NCBI GenBank assembly: GCA_050250915.1
Contig: JBFWNT010000020.1
Coordinates: 1-64,000 of the forward strand
Length of the DNA: 64,000 nt
Origin: Miltoncostaea sp050250915
GTDB lineage: Bacteria > Actinomycetota > Thermoleophilia > Miltoncostaeales > Miltoncostaeaceae
Direction of reading: 5' to 3'
Shown here: positions 41,124-48,995 of the stretch, in pieces
Layout: every line of letters starts with the position of its first letter
Numbering within the stretch: position 1 is the stretch's first letter
Position numbers and translations under genes: made by a program
The notes under the pieces: model-generated
Databases searched by the model: none
Told to the model about the DNA's origin: nothing
Seen by the model: the letters and a program-made list of their open reading frames with translations, nothing else

Positions 41124-41414
41124 ATGTACGCGACCGTGCGTGTCTACGACTCCGCGGAGGGACTCGCGGACGCCGTCGCCGCCAACCGGGCCGAGATCCT
41201 CGGGCTGTTCGAGGACATCCCCGGCTTCCGCGGCTACCACATCGTGAAGACGGGACCGGCGAGCTGCGTGTCGGTGACCGTGTTCGACGACCAGGCGGGC
41301 GCCGAGGCGTCGAACGCGGCGGCGCGCGACTGGATCGCCGGCAACCTGGCGAACGCCTCGATCAGCCCGCCGCAGGTGCACGCCGGCGAGGTGACGATGA
41401 GCGCCGACGGCTGA
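41124..41414 (+). CDS. Small dimeric alpha/beta-barrel-like protein (ABM-like)
   Basis: A 96-residue protein that begins MYATVRVYDSAEGLADAV and continues ILGLFEDIPGFRGYHIVKTG and CVSVTVFDDQAGAEASNAAARDWI. The strand-helix-strand pattern with FRGYH is common in ABM/dimeric alpha-beta barrel proteins. The function is unknown. The ATG at 41124 has a GAGGTGAGGGG Shine-Dalgarno. A TAGCGT -10 (41096-41101) with TTGTGC 18 bp upstream gives a plausible promoter. Confidence 0.75.
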   Translation: MYATVRVYDSAEGLADAVAANRAEILGLFEDIPGFRGYHIVKTGPASCVSVTVFDDQAGAEASNAAARDWIAGNLANASISPPQVHAGEVTMSADG

Positions 41415-41485
41415 CCCCCGATCGGACGGGCCGGGGCGCCCCCCGGCCCGTCCGCCCGAGTGGGGGACCTCTCACGAGGCGCTGG

Positions 41486-41491
41486 TACCGT
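41486..41491 (+). promoter_or_regulatory. -10 element of a leaderless dedA-like promoter
   Basis: TACCGT, within GGTACCGT, lies 8 nt before the GTG start at 41500; no Shine-Dalgarno intervenes. The same GGTACC core occurs before the YbjN-like gene and before sod. Confidence 0.55.
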
Positions 41492-41499
41492 CGGGTCCC

Positions 41500-42111
41500 G
41501 TGAGCGACTGGGCCGTCACGGTGATCGAGGCGATGGGCTACGGGGGCCTCTTCGCCCTGATGCTCCTCGAGTGCGTCTTCCCCCCCATCCCCAGCGAGGC
41601 GATCCTGCCGTTCGCCGGGTTCGCGGTGGCGGAGGGCGCCATGTCGTTCCCGCTCGCGCTCGGGGCGGCGACCGCCGGCTCGCTCGTCGGGAACCTGATG
41701 CTCTACGTGGCGGCACGCCGCGGCGGCACCGGCCTGGTCGCGCGCCACGGCCACCGGTTGGGCGCCGGCCCCGAGCGCATCCAGCGGTTCGAGCGCTGGA
41801 TGGACCGGTGGGGGTCGGCGACGGTTCTCTGCGCGCGCGCCGTCCCGCTCGCCCGCACCGCCGTGTCGCTGCCGGCCGGCCTCGCCCGCTTCCCCGTCAA
41901 GCGGTTCATCGTGCTCACCACGATCGGCAGCCTCGCGTGGAACGCCGTGCTCATCGGCATCGGCTGGGCCCTCGACGACTCCTGGCACCACGTGGAGCAG
42001 GTCATGGGCCCCACCAGCATCGCCGTCGTCGTCGCGATGCTCGCCACCGGACTCGTCGTGTGGGGCGTCGCCCGCCGCCGCGGCCGCCGCGACCCCGGGC
42101 CCGCCGCCTAG
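41500..42111 (+). CDS. DedA-family membrane protein
   Basis: The SNARE-associated/DedA signature is LLECVFPPIPSEAILPFAG early on, with GSLVGNLMLYVAARRGG and ARAVPLARTAVSLPAGLARFP later, and a final helix IAVVVAMLATGLVVWGVA. DedA proteins are lipid scramblases or flippases for undecaprenyl phosphate and phospholipids. It has 203 residues and about four to five membrane segments. The stop overlaps the stop of the convergent dtd by three bases. Confidence 0.9.
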   Translation: MSDWAVTVIEAMGYGGLFALMLLECVFPPIPSEAILPFAGFAVAEGAMSFPLALGAATAGSLVGNLMLYVAARRGGTGLVARHGHRLGAGPERIQRFERWMDRWGSATVLCARAVPLARTAVSLPAGLARFPVKRFIVLTTIGSLAWNAVLIGIGWALDDSWHHVEQVMGPTSIAVVVAMLATGLVVWGVARRRGRRDPGPAA

Positions 42112-42545
42112 CCCAGCACCAGGGTCACGGGGCCGTCGTTGAGCAGCGACACGTCCATGTGCGCCCCGAAGCGGCCGCGCGCCACCTCCACCCCGTGGGC
42201 CGCGACCGCCGCCGCGTAGGCCTCCACCAGCGGCTCCGCCTCGTCGCCGGGTGCGGCGCCCGACCACGACGGCCGGTTGCCCTTGCGCACGTCCCCGTAG
42301 AGCGTGAACTGGCTCACGCACAGCAGCCCGCCCCCCGGCACCTCGGTGAGGGGCACGTCGAACGGCCGCTCCGGCCCGTCGAACAGCCGCAGCCGCACGG
42401 TCTTGGCGGCGAGGCGCTCCGCCTCGGCGGCGGTGTCGCCGCGGCCGGCGCCCACCAGGGCGAGCAGGCCCGGGCCGATCGCCCCGACCTCCTCGCCGTC
42501 CACGTGGACGCGGGCCCACGCCACCCGCTGGAGGACGATGCGCAC
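42108..42545 (-). CDS. dtd: D-aminoacyl-tRNA deacylase
   Basis: Dtd removes D-amino acids from tRNAs. The two active-site motifs are CVSQFTLYGDVRKGNRPSW and the Gly-cisPro motif LLNDGPVTLVL at the C-terminus. The start MRIVLQRVAWARV is canonical, from GTG at 42545. A TACGAT box lies 6 nt before it, so the mRNA is probably leaderless. 145 residues is the standard size. Confidence 0.95.
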   Translation of the reverse strand: MRIVLQRVAWARVHVDGEEVGAIGPGLLALVGAGRGDTAAEAERLAAKTVRLRLFDGPERPFDVPLTEVPGGGLLCVSQFTLYGDVRKGNRPSWSGAAPGDEAEPLVEAYAAAVAAHGVEVARGRFGAHMDVSLLNDGPVTLVLG

Positions 42546-42551
42546 CGCGGC

Positions 42552-42572
42552 ATCGTACGTCGTGGGTACCAT
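42552..42572. promoter_or_regulatory. Back-to-back leaderless promoters of dtd and the YbjN-like gene
   Basis: The 34-bp gap holds TACGAT at 42557-42552 on the minus strand, 6 nt from the dtd GTG, and TACCAT at 42567-42572 on the plus strand, 7 nt from the ATG at 42580. The two polymerase footprints would overlap, so the genes may compete for transcription. Neither gene has a Shine-Dalgarno. Confidence 0.6.
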
Positions 42573-42579
42573 CGCCCGG

Positions 42580-43017
42580 ATGGACGCGGCACCGGCGCGC
42601 ATCGCCCACTACCTCGAGGAGATCGGCGCCGACGCCGAGCGCGACGGGCAGCGCCGGTGGGGGGTGCGCCTGCCGTCGCAGAAGCGCGGCGCGGTGATGG
42701 TGGGCCTGGAGGTGCGGGAGCGGACGCTCGCGATGCGCGCGTTCGTGGTCCGGGGCCCCGACGTCCGCCACGAGGACGTCTACCGGGCGCTGCTGCTGCG
42801 CAACCTCCGCACCCCGGTGTGGCGGTTCGCCCTCGACGACGACGGCGACGTCTACGCCCTGGCGGACGCTCCCCTCGACGGCCTCGACGCCGACGTCCTC
42901 GACGGCCTGCTCGGCGCCCTCTGCGCCCTCATCGACGAGAGCTACGAGGGGATCGTGCGCACCGGCTTCGACGTGCCCGAGGGCACGGTCTTCGGCCCCC
43001 CGCCGGCGACGGCCTGA
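42580..43017 (+). CDS. YbjN-domain protein
   Basis: 145 residues: IAHYLEEIGADAERDGQRRWGVRLP, LAMRAFVVRGPDVRHEDVYRALLLRNL and WRFALDDDGDVYALADAPLDGL match the YbjN/type III secretion-chaperone-like fold. In actinobacteria these are cytoplasmic proteins of unknown function, often suggested to be chaperones or stress regulators. The ATG at 42580 directly follows a leaderless-type -10. The convergent TPR gene ends 4 bp after its stop. Confidence 0.83.
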   Translation: MDAAPARIAHYLEEIGADAERDGQRRWGVRLPSQKRGAVMVGLEVRERTLAMRAFVVRGPDVRHEDVYRALLLRNLRTPVWRFALDDDGDVYALADAPLDGLDADVLDGLLGALCALIDESYEGIVRTGFDVPEGTVFGPPPATA

Positions 43018-43021
43018 GCCG

Positions 43022-43354
43022 CTAGCTGCTCTCGAGCCCCGTGCCGAAGAGGCGGGCCAGCCGGTAGTGGCGCGCGGCGAGGGGGTCCCCGAGCCGCGAC
43101 AGGGAGCGCGCCAGGCCGTAGTGCGCGTAGCCGTCCGTGGGGCAGAGCTCCACGGCGACGCCGAACTCCTCGGCGGCGCGGGCGTACGAGCGCGACGCAA
43201 GGTACGCGCGGCCCAGGGCCTCGCGGATGGAGCCCTTGTCGGGCTCGAGCTTCTTCGCGCGCTCCAGGGCGATCGCCGCCTGGCGGTACTCGCGCATCTC
43301 CAGCAGCCAGCTGCCGTTGCGGTACGCCTCGTACGCGTCGCCGGGGGAGGTCAT
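43022..43354 (-). CDS. Tetratricopeptide-repeat protein
   Basis: 110 residues with about three TPR units: AYRNGSWLLEMREYRQAAIALERAKKLEP, SIREALGRAYLASRSYARAAEEFGVAVEL and GYAHYGLARSLSRLGDPLAA. It probably serves as a protein-interaction module. It overlaps the upstream transglutaminase gene by 4 bp and is its operon partner. The target is unknown. Confidence 0.88.
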   Translation of the reverse strand: MTSPGDAYEAYRNGSWLLEMREYRQAAIALERAKKLEPDKGSIREALGRAYLASRSYARAAEEFGVAVELCPTDGYAHYGLARSLSRLGDPLAARHYRLARLFGTGLESS

Positions 43355-45678
43355 CCCGTCACGGTACCGCGCCGTCGCGGGCGGAAGCCCAGCGCGCTCG
43401 TCACGCGGCGACGCAGCGACACCTGGCGGCGGATCGCCCGGATGGCGGCCGCCTCCTCACGCCACGCCGCCGCCGCCTCGCCCTTCGCGGGGGGCTCGGG
43501 GGCGTACCGGGCGCGGGCGGCCCGCGCGTAGATCGAGGTGGGATCGACTCCCGTCCGCTCCCGCACGGCGGCGGCCCGCTCGGTGGCCGACGCCGTCTCG
43601 GGCGGCGCCCACCCGAACCGCCGCAGCGACGACTCGAACTCCCGCGCGGCGGCGATCACCCGGTCGCGCTCGTCGCCGTGGGTCCGCGCCCGCGAGCGGC
43701 GCACGGTGCGGAGCGCCGCCGGCACGAACAGCAGGGCGAGCGGCGCCAGCAGCAGCCACCGCCACCCACCGCCCCCGCCCTCCGCCACCGGGGCCGGCGC
43801 GGCGCCCGGGTCGGTGGGCGCCGGGGTCGGGTCGGTCCCGGTCCGGGGCTGCGGCAGCGGCGACGCCGGGGTGGTGCCGGGCTCCACGGCACGGTCGACC
43901 AGCCCGCCCAGGTCGACCTCGAAGCGGCTCGGCGCGTAGTCGGGCGACGACACCGACGCGGGGTTCGGGGCGGAGCGGCCCGGCGTGGGGTCGAACGGCA
44001 GCCAGCCCTGGCCGGGGAAGTAGACCTCCACCCAGGAGTGGGCGTCGCGGTCGAGCACCACGTAGCGGTCGATGCTCGTGTCGAACCGGCCGCCGGTGTA
44101 GCCCACCGCCACCCGCGCCGGGATGCCCAGGGTGCGCAGCATGAGCGCCATGCCGCCCGCGAAGTGCTGGCAGAAGCCGGCGCGGCCGTTCAGCAGGAAG
44201 TCGGCCAGCGGCGGTGGCGCCTCGTCGAGCGGCGGGGTGCTGCCGTCGGCGCGGCGCGCCGGGTATTCCGGCGCCTCGTCGTAGACGTAGCGGCTGCGCA
44301 GGTGGGCCTCGATGCGGTTGACCGCCGCGTACTCGGTGGGCGCGTCGGCCACCACGCTCCGGGCCAGGTCGCGCACGGCGGCGTAGGGCCCCAGCTCGCG
44401 GTCGGTGGGGCCGGGGAGGCCGCTGCCCCAGAGCGGTACATCGAGCGCGTCGGCGCCGGGCGAGGCGCGCACCGCCGTCTCGCCGGCCGGGACCGTGCTC
44501 GTGGTCAGCGGGGGCGCCGCCACCAGGTCGGCCGGCGTCGGCGACGGGATGGAGGTGCGCACGACGTAGCGATCGCCGGGGCCGAGGGCGTCCTTCACCC
44601 GCAACCCGTCCCCCACCAGGTCGGCCGTGCCCGAGAACGGGCCCGACACCCACCGCACCCGGCCGGAGGCGAGCACGAGGGAGGTGCGGGTGCCGACCAG
44701 GGTGATGCGCTGGATGGTCTCGGGCGCGTCGACCTGGCGGTCGCCGGCCTGCCACGGCAGCCGCACCATGCCGTCGTCGATCGGGATGCCCTGCGACCCG
44801 CCGTCGTCGGCCAGCGTGAAGGCGTCGCCGTCGAAGCCCTCCAGGCTGACGGCGCGGATCGGCCGGGCCGTGGTGGCCCCCACCGTCATCACCACGCGCG
44901 GCTCCTTCGGCCAGTCGAGGCTCCCGTAGGACTGGTCCAGGTCCAGCGACGCCGAGCCGGGGCCGGCGCCGCCGATCTCCCAGTCCTTCCACGACCACCA
45001 CGCCTCGCCGGCCTTCGCCGGCCCGGTGCCGATGCCGGCGGCCAGCGCCACGACGGCGCCGCCCAGCACCAGGGCCCCGCCGGCGCGCTGCAGCGGCCGG
45101 GCGGAACGCTCGGGATCCCAGGTCGCCAGGGCCAGGATGGCGGCGAACGCCATGAGCGTGAGGATCGCCGCGCCGGAGCCGGAGCCGGGCGGCTCGACCG
45201 TCCAGCGGTACGCGAGGCCCACGCCGACGATCACCACGCCCGCGACGGGCCGCCCGCGCACCACGATCTGCCAGGCGGCGGCGCCGACGAGGGCGGCGAA
45301 GGCCGTGCAGAGCAGCGCCACGAGCGCGGGGGTCTCGGTGAACGCCACCGGCAGGCCCGCCTCGGAGCCCTCCCGGAGCCCGTCGGGGAGGATCGCCCCC
45401 ACGCGGGACCATGCGTCGCCGTCGAACGCGACGAGCGCGAACGGCGACGTGCGGGTGGCGATCGACGCGATCGCCAGCGCCGCCACCACGAGGGTGCCGG
45501 TCACGATGGCCGCCCGGGCGCGCGGCGCCCGGCTGGCGGCGACCGGCAGCAACGCCAGCACGGCGAGCGCCTGGAGCCGCCCGGCGCCCTGGTCCTCGAA
45601 CAGGCCGGACCAGCCGATCACCAGGGTGATCGCGGCCAGCGCGGCCGCCGCCCAGCGGGCGAGGTCCCTAGGTGACAC
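43351..45678 (-). CDS. Membrane transglutaminase-like protein (DUF3488-TGase-DUF4129)
   Basis: The first 250 residues are a bundle of membrane helices (LARWAAAALAAITLVIGW and so on). A transglutaminase core has the Cys in GRAGFCQHFAGGMALMLRTLG (about residue 500), His in RDAHSWVEVYFPGQGW and Asp in PFDPTPG. A final membrane helix (WRWLLLAPLALLFVPAAL) and a cytoplasmic tail of DUF4129 type follow. It probably modifies or cleaves cell-envelope proteins. It begins at GTG 45678, overlapping the DUF58 stop by 11 bp. The MoxR-DUF58-TGase order is a well-known operon. Confidence 0.9.
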   Translation of the reverse strand: MSPRDLARWAAAALAAITLVIGWSGLFEDQGAGRLQALAVLALLPVAASRAPRARAAIVTGTLVVAALAIASIATRTSPFALVAFDGDAWSRVGAILPDGLREGSEAGLPVAFTETPALVALLCTAFAALVGAAAWQIVVRGRPVAGVVIVGVGLAYRWTVEPPGSGSGAAILTLMAFAAILALATWDPERSARPLQRAGGALVLGGAVVALAAGIGTGPAKAGEAWWSWKDWEIGGAGPGSASLDLDQSYGSLDWPKEPRVVMTVGATTARPIRAVSLEGFDGDAFTLADDGGSQGIPIDDGMVRLPWQAGDRQVDAPETIQRITLVGTRTSLVLASGRVRWVSGPFSGTADLVGDGLRVKDALGPGDRYVVRTSIPSPTPADLVAAPPLTTSTVPAGETAVRASPGADALDVPLWGSGLPGPTDRELGPYAAVRDLARSVVADAPTEYAAVNRIEAHLRSRYVYDEAPEYPARRADGSTPPLDEAPPPLADFLLNGRAGFCQHFAGGMALMLRTLGIPARVAVGYTGGRFDTSIDRYVVLDRDAHSWVEVYFPGQGWLPFDPTPGRSAPNPASVSSPDYAPSRFEVDLGGLVDRAVEPGTTPASPLPQPRTGTDPTPAPTDPGAAPAPVAEGGGGGWRWLLLAPLALLFVPAALRTVRRSRARTHGDERDRVIAAAREFESSLRRFGWAPPETASATERAAAVRERTGVDPTSIYARAARARYAPEPPAKGEAAAAWREEAAAIRAIRRQVSLRRRVTSALGFRPRRRGTVTG

Positions 45679-46843
45679 CGGCCACCGCCATCCGGGTGCG
45701 GCTGAGGGCGGCCGCCACGCGGTCGGCCCCCGGCACCACCGCCACGTCGGCGCCCGCCGCCTCGAGCTCGGCCGACGACGCGGCGGCGGGCCCCACGAGC
45801 ACGGCCGCGACACCGGCGCCCGTCGCCCGGCCCTGACCGACGGCCGGCAGGATCGCCGGGTCGCGCGCGGCGGTGACGACGATCATGAGGTCGGGCGCGT
45901 CGGAGGCCGCCAGCTCGGCGCGCATCGCCAGCCCCAGCGCGCGGTCGCCGCCGCCCGCGGCCCGCGCAAGGGCCAGCTCCATGGCCGGCCATCCCGCCCG
46001 CGCGGGCAGGCGCGCCGGCACCCGGCCCGTCACGGCGAGTGCCACCGGGTCGCCGCGGCCCGCCAGGTGGCGGCACAGGGCGGCCGCCGCGGTCACGGCG
46101 GTCTCGAAGTCGGGGCCGGGCGGCACGGCCCCGTCCAGCAGCACCACCACCGTCCGCCCCGAGCCCGAGGGCGCGCGCAGCTCCTTGGTCTGGAGGCGGC
46201 CGCGCTTGGCGGTCTGGGCCCAGTGGACGCGCGAGAGCGGATCGCCGGGCTGGTAGTCGCGGACGCGGTCGAGCTCGCCGAACCCGGAGTCGGAGCTGCG
46301 GCGGCTGCCGGCGTGGCCGGCGGACCGCGCGCCCAGGCTGACGCCCTCCAGCGTGGGGGCGGCGGGCAGCACCAGCAGCCCGCCGGCACCGCCGCCGCGG
46401 CGGGTGCGGCGCGCCAGGCCGAACGGGTCGCCGATCGCCGCGACCGCGGGGGGCAGCTGGTGATCGCCGCGGACGGGGTGCAGCGTCCAGGTGTCGCCCT
46501 TCGGCTCGGGAACGCCCCCCGGCCCGGCGACGCCCGCCAGGCCCGGGTCGATCCGCACCTCGAGCAGCCGGTCCAGGCCGAGGCGGGCGGTCAGGCCGCG
46601 GCGGGCCACCCGCACGGTGGCCGCCGCGCCGGCGCGGGTGCGGGGCGGGCGGATCGTGCGCTCGAGGTCGAGCCCGGCGGCGGCGAGCGCGACGAGCACG
46701 GTGACCAGCACCGGCATGGCGATCATCCCGACGCCGAGCACGGCCAGGGCGGGGGTCCCGAAGCCGCGGCTCGCGATGAGGGCCGCCGCGCCGGCCGCGA
46801 CGAGGGCGAGCGCCCGCCCCGACGGGCCCCACCCGGAGGTCAC
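45668..46843 (-). CDS. DUF58-domain protein
   Basis: Two membrane helices at the N-terminus (ALALVAAGAAALIASRG and MIAMPVLVTVLVALAAAGL), then the DUF58 signature LDRVRDYQPGDPLSRVHWAQTAKRGRLQTKEL. A vWA-like C-terminal region follows (TVVVLLDGAVPPGPDFE). It has 391 residues. DUF58 proteins act with MoxR ATPases, often in assembling or activating membrane complexes. The GTG at 46843 overlaps the moxR stop (GTGA). Confidence 0.9.
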   Translation of the reverse strand: MTSGWGPSGRALALVAAGAAALIASRGFGTPALAVLGVGMIAMPVLVTVLVALAAAGLDLERTIRPPRTRAGAAATVRVARRGLTARLGLDRLLEVRIDPGLAGVAGPGGVPEPKGDTWTLHPVRGDHQLPPAVAAIGDPFGLARRTRRGGGAGGLLVLPAAPTLEGVSLGARSAGHAGSRRSSDSGFGELDRVRDYQPGDPLSRVHWAQTAKRGRLQTKELRAPSGSGRTVVVLLDGAVPPGPDFETAVTAAAALCRHLAGRGDPVALAVTGRVPARLPARAGWPAMELALARAAGGGDRALGLAMRAELAASDAPDLMIVVTAARDPAILPAVGQGRATGAGVAAVLVGPAAASSAELEAAGADVAVVPGADRVAAALSRTRMAVAGVT

Positions 46844-47817
46844 AGCGGGACGGGCACCGCGTCGAGCGCGTCCCGCACCAGGTCCGCGGCCGAGACGCCC
46901 CGGGCGCGGGCGTCGGGCGTGAGGATGATCCGGTGGGACAGGACGGTCGCCGCCAGGGCGCGTACGTCCTCCGGCAGGGCGTGGCCGCGGCGCTCGAGCA
47001 GGGCCCGGGCCTTGGCGGCGCGCAGCAGCGCCAGGCCGGCGCGCGGGCTGCCGCCCAGCTGGGCGCGGCCGTCGCGCCGGGTGTTGGTGACCAGCCCCAC
47101 CACGTAGCGGGCCAGCGCCGGGTCGGCGTGGACCCGCTCCACCACCTCGCGGGCGGCGACGACGCCGGCCTCGTCGGTGACCGGGGCGACGGCGTCGAGC
47201 GGGTCGGCGGCGGCCACGTCCAGCAGCATCTGCGCCTCGTCGGCGGCGGCCGGGTAGCCGATCGTGACGCGCACCGCGAACCGGTCGAGCTGCGCCTCCG
47301 GCAGCGGGAACGTGCCCTCGTACTCCACCGGGTTCTGGGTGGCGATGATCATGAAGGGCGCCGGCAGGAGGCGGGTCTCGCCGTCGACGGTCACCTGCCC
47401 CTCCTCCATGCACTCGAGGAGGGCCGACTGGGTCTTGGGCGACGCGCGGTTGATCTCGTCGACCAGCACCAGGTTGGCGAACACCGGGCCGGGCCGGAAC
47501 ACGAACCGGGCGGCGTTCTGGTCCCAGACCGTGATGCCGGTGACGTCCGACGGCAGCAGGTCGGCGGTGCACTGGAGGCGCGAGAAGTCGCAGCCGGCGG
47601 CGCGGGCCAGGCTCTTGGCCAGCACCGTCTTCCCCACGCCGGGGACGTCCTCGATCATCACGTGCCCGCCCGCGAGCAGCGCGATGACGCACGCCTCGAG
47701 GCTCTCGCGCGGGGCGCGCACCGCGGTGCCGCAGGCGTCGACCAGCGCGCCGGCGACCGCGGCGGCCGGGAGCAGCTCGTCGTCCCGCAGCGGCGGGGTC
47801 GTCAGGGTGGTGGCCAG
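46840..47817 (-). CDS. MoxR-type AAA+ ATPase
   Basis: Walker A is MIEDVPGVGKTVLAKSLARA, Walker B is NLVLVDEINRASPKTQSALLE, sensor 1 FMIIATQNPVEYEGTFPLPEAQLDRF, all classical MoxR. It is likely a chaperone for the DUF58/transglutaminase system. The start is unclear. An in-frame ATG at 47943 would add a low-complexity Arg/Gly stretch, and the next GTG (47721) would delete the first helices. A CTG at 47817 lies 7 nt after a TACCCT box and gives a family-length protein (325 residues), so I used that, with reservation. Confidence 0.85.
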   Translation of the reverse strand: MATTLTTPPLRDDELLPAAAVAGALVDACGTAVRAPRESLEACVIALLAGGHVMIEDVPGVGKTVLAKSLARAAGCDFSRLQCTADLLPSDVTGITVWDQNAARFVFRPGPVFANLVLVDEINRASPKTQSALLECMEEGQVTVDGETRLLPAPFMIIATQNPVEYEGTFPLPEAQLDRFAVRVTIGYPAAADEAQMLLDVAAADPLDAVAPVTDEAGVVAAREVVERVHADPALARYVVGLVTNTRRDGRAQLGGSPRAGLALLRAAKARALLERRGHALPEDVRALAATVLSHRIILTPDARARGVSAADLVRDALDAVPVPL

Positions 47818-47982
47818 AGCGTCGAGGGTAGCCCATCGGACCCCCGGCGAACCGCCCCGGCGGTCACCCCCCGCGACGGCTGCGGGGACGCCGCAGCCCC
47901 GATCGGCGCGCGCGCGGACGACCGCCCCCCGCCCCTGCGTCATGGATGGGTCACGGCAATCACATCCCGGAGGAGGCGGACG

Positions 47983-48420
47983 ATGACCGCTGAGGCCGTG
48001 GCCCGGGAGATGCTGCGGGCCTTCAACACCGGCGACTGGGAGGCGTTCCGCGCCACCATCGCCGACGACTTCGCGTACCGCGAGCACGGCACGTCGCGGG
48101 AGGCGGTGGGCGCCGACGCCGCCGTCGAGATGATCGCGCCGTGGAAGGTCGTGCTCGGCGCGGATCACACCGGCGAGCTGGTCGCCATGATGGCCGACGG
48201 TGATCGCGTCGCCCTCCAGCTGGTTTGGCGCGGGCGGCATGTGGCACCCATGCCGGGGCCCGACGGCGCGCCGATCCCGCCGACCGGCGTGGACGTGGCG
48301 ACGCCGGCGTGCATGGTGATGACGGTCCGGGACGACCGCATCACCGAGATGGACCACTACTTCGACTCCCTCGTCCTGATGCTCAGTATCGGGGGAGTCG
48401 CGGTTCCCGCCCACGCGTGA
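47983..48420 (+). CDS. SnoaL-like polyketide-cyclase-fold protein
   Basis: A 145-residue cone-shaped alpha+beta barrel of SnoaL type: AVAREMLRAFNTGDWEAFRATIADDFAYREHG, WKVVLGADHTGELVAMMADGDRVALQLVWRG and ITEMDHYFDSLVLMLSIG. The fold serves many small-molecule isomerases and hydrolases; the substrate is unknown. The ATG has GGAGGAGG seven nt upstream. It is divergent from moxR and is followed by the gene-free repeat region. Confidence 0.85.
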   Translation: MTAEAVAREMLRAFNTGDWEAFRATIADDFAYREHGTSREAVGADAAVEMIAPWKVVLGADHTGELVAMMADGDRVALQLVWRGRHVAPMPGPDGAPIPPTGVDVATPACMVMTVRDDRITEMDHYFDSLVLMLSIGGVAVPAHA

Positions 48421-48477
48421 GGGCGCCGCGGCCGGCCCCGGCGACGGGGCCGGCCGCCGAGCCTCGACCAGGGCCGG

Positions 48478-48955
48478 CGTCCCATCCCCTCAATGGAGGG
48501 GTCACGGGGATCCGCGTCTCAATCGAGAACGCCGAGTCTCGATCGCGGCGCTTCATGTGGACGCCTGATGGTCCGGTGCCGGCCGACGCCGACCCCGACG
48601 AGCAGATCCACCCGACCGGCGCGGTGTGGCCACGGCCGCCACCGCGCCGACGCCCGCTCGATCAACACCACCGGGTCTCGATTGAGCCGCGGGAACGTCA
48701 TGCCGGACCCGGACCCGCGGTCCACCCGGTCCATCCATTGACGGGGTGGGCCGAGGCGAGACGGGACCGACGGCGCCCGCTGCGGCGGGCGGTGTTCCCA
48801 TCGAGGTCGCGTGATCGCGATCGAGACTCGCCAGCCCCACACGAATGCCCGAAGACCCTCGATTGCCGCTGTCGGGCGACCGTCCCCGCCTTCGATGAAG
48901 GGGTTCCTGGGGATCCGCGTCTCAATCGAGAACGCGGAGGTTCAATTGCACCTGC
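48478..48955. repeat. Palindrome-rich intergenic repeat region
   Basis: A 27-bp block (GGGGATCCGCG, TCTCAATCGAGA, ACGC in order) occurs identically at 48506-48532 and 48909-48935. Each is preceded by a C-run/G-run hairpin: CCCCTC-AATG-GAGGGG at 48486-48501, and CCTTC-GAT-GAAGG at 48889-48901. The palindromic motif TCTCRATYGAGA and relatives recur at 48517, 48537, 48676 and, inverted, near 48818. CGAGTCTCGATCGCG (48533-48547) has an exact inverted copy at 48816-48830. The hairpin core resembles that in the tandem array near 24 kb. I see no credible gene from 48421 to 48995. Confidence 0.75.
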
Positions 48956-48995
48956 GAGGCGCGGTCGGGGACCGGGGCGGTTCCGGCGCGGGTGC

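Noticed and set aside
48493..48842. Small open frames on both strands in the second repeat region
   Set aside because: They have no Shine-Dalgarno or recognisable domain, and they coincide with palindromic repeats.
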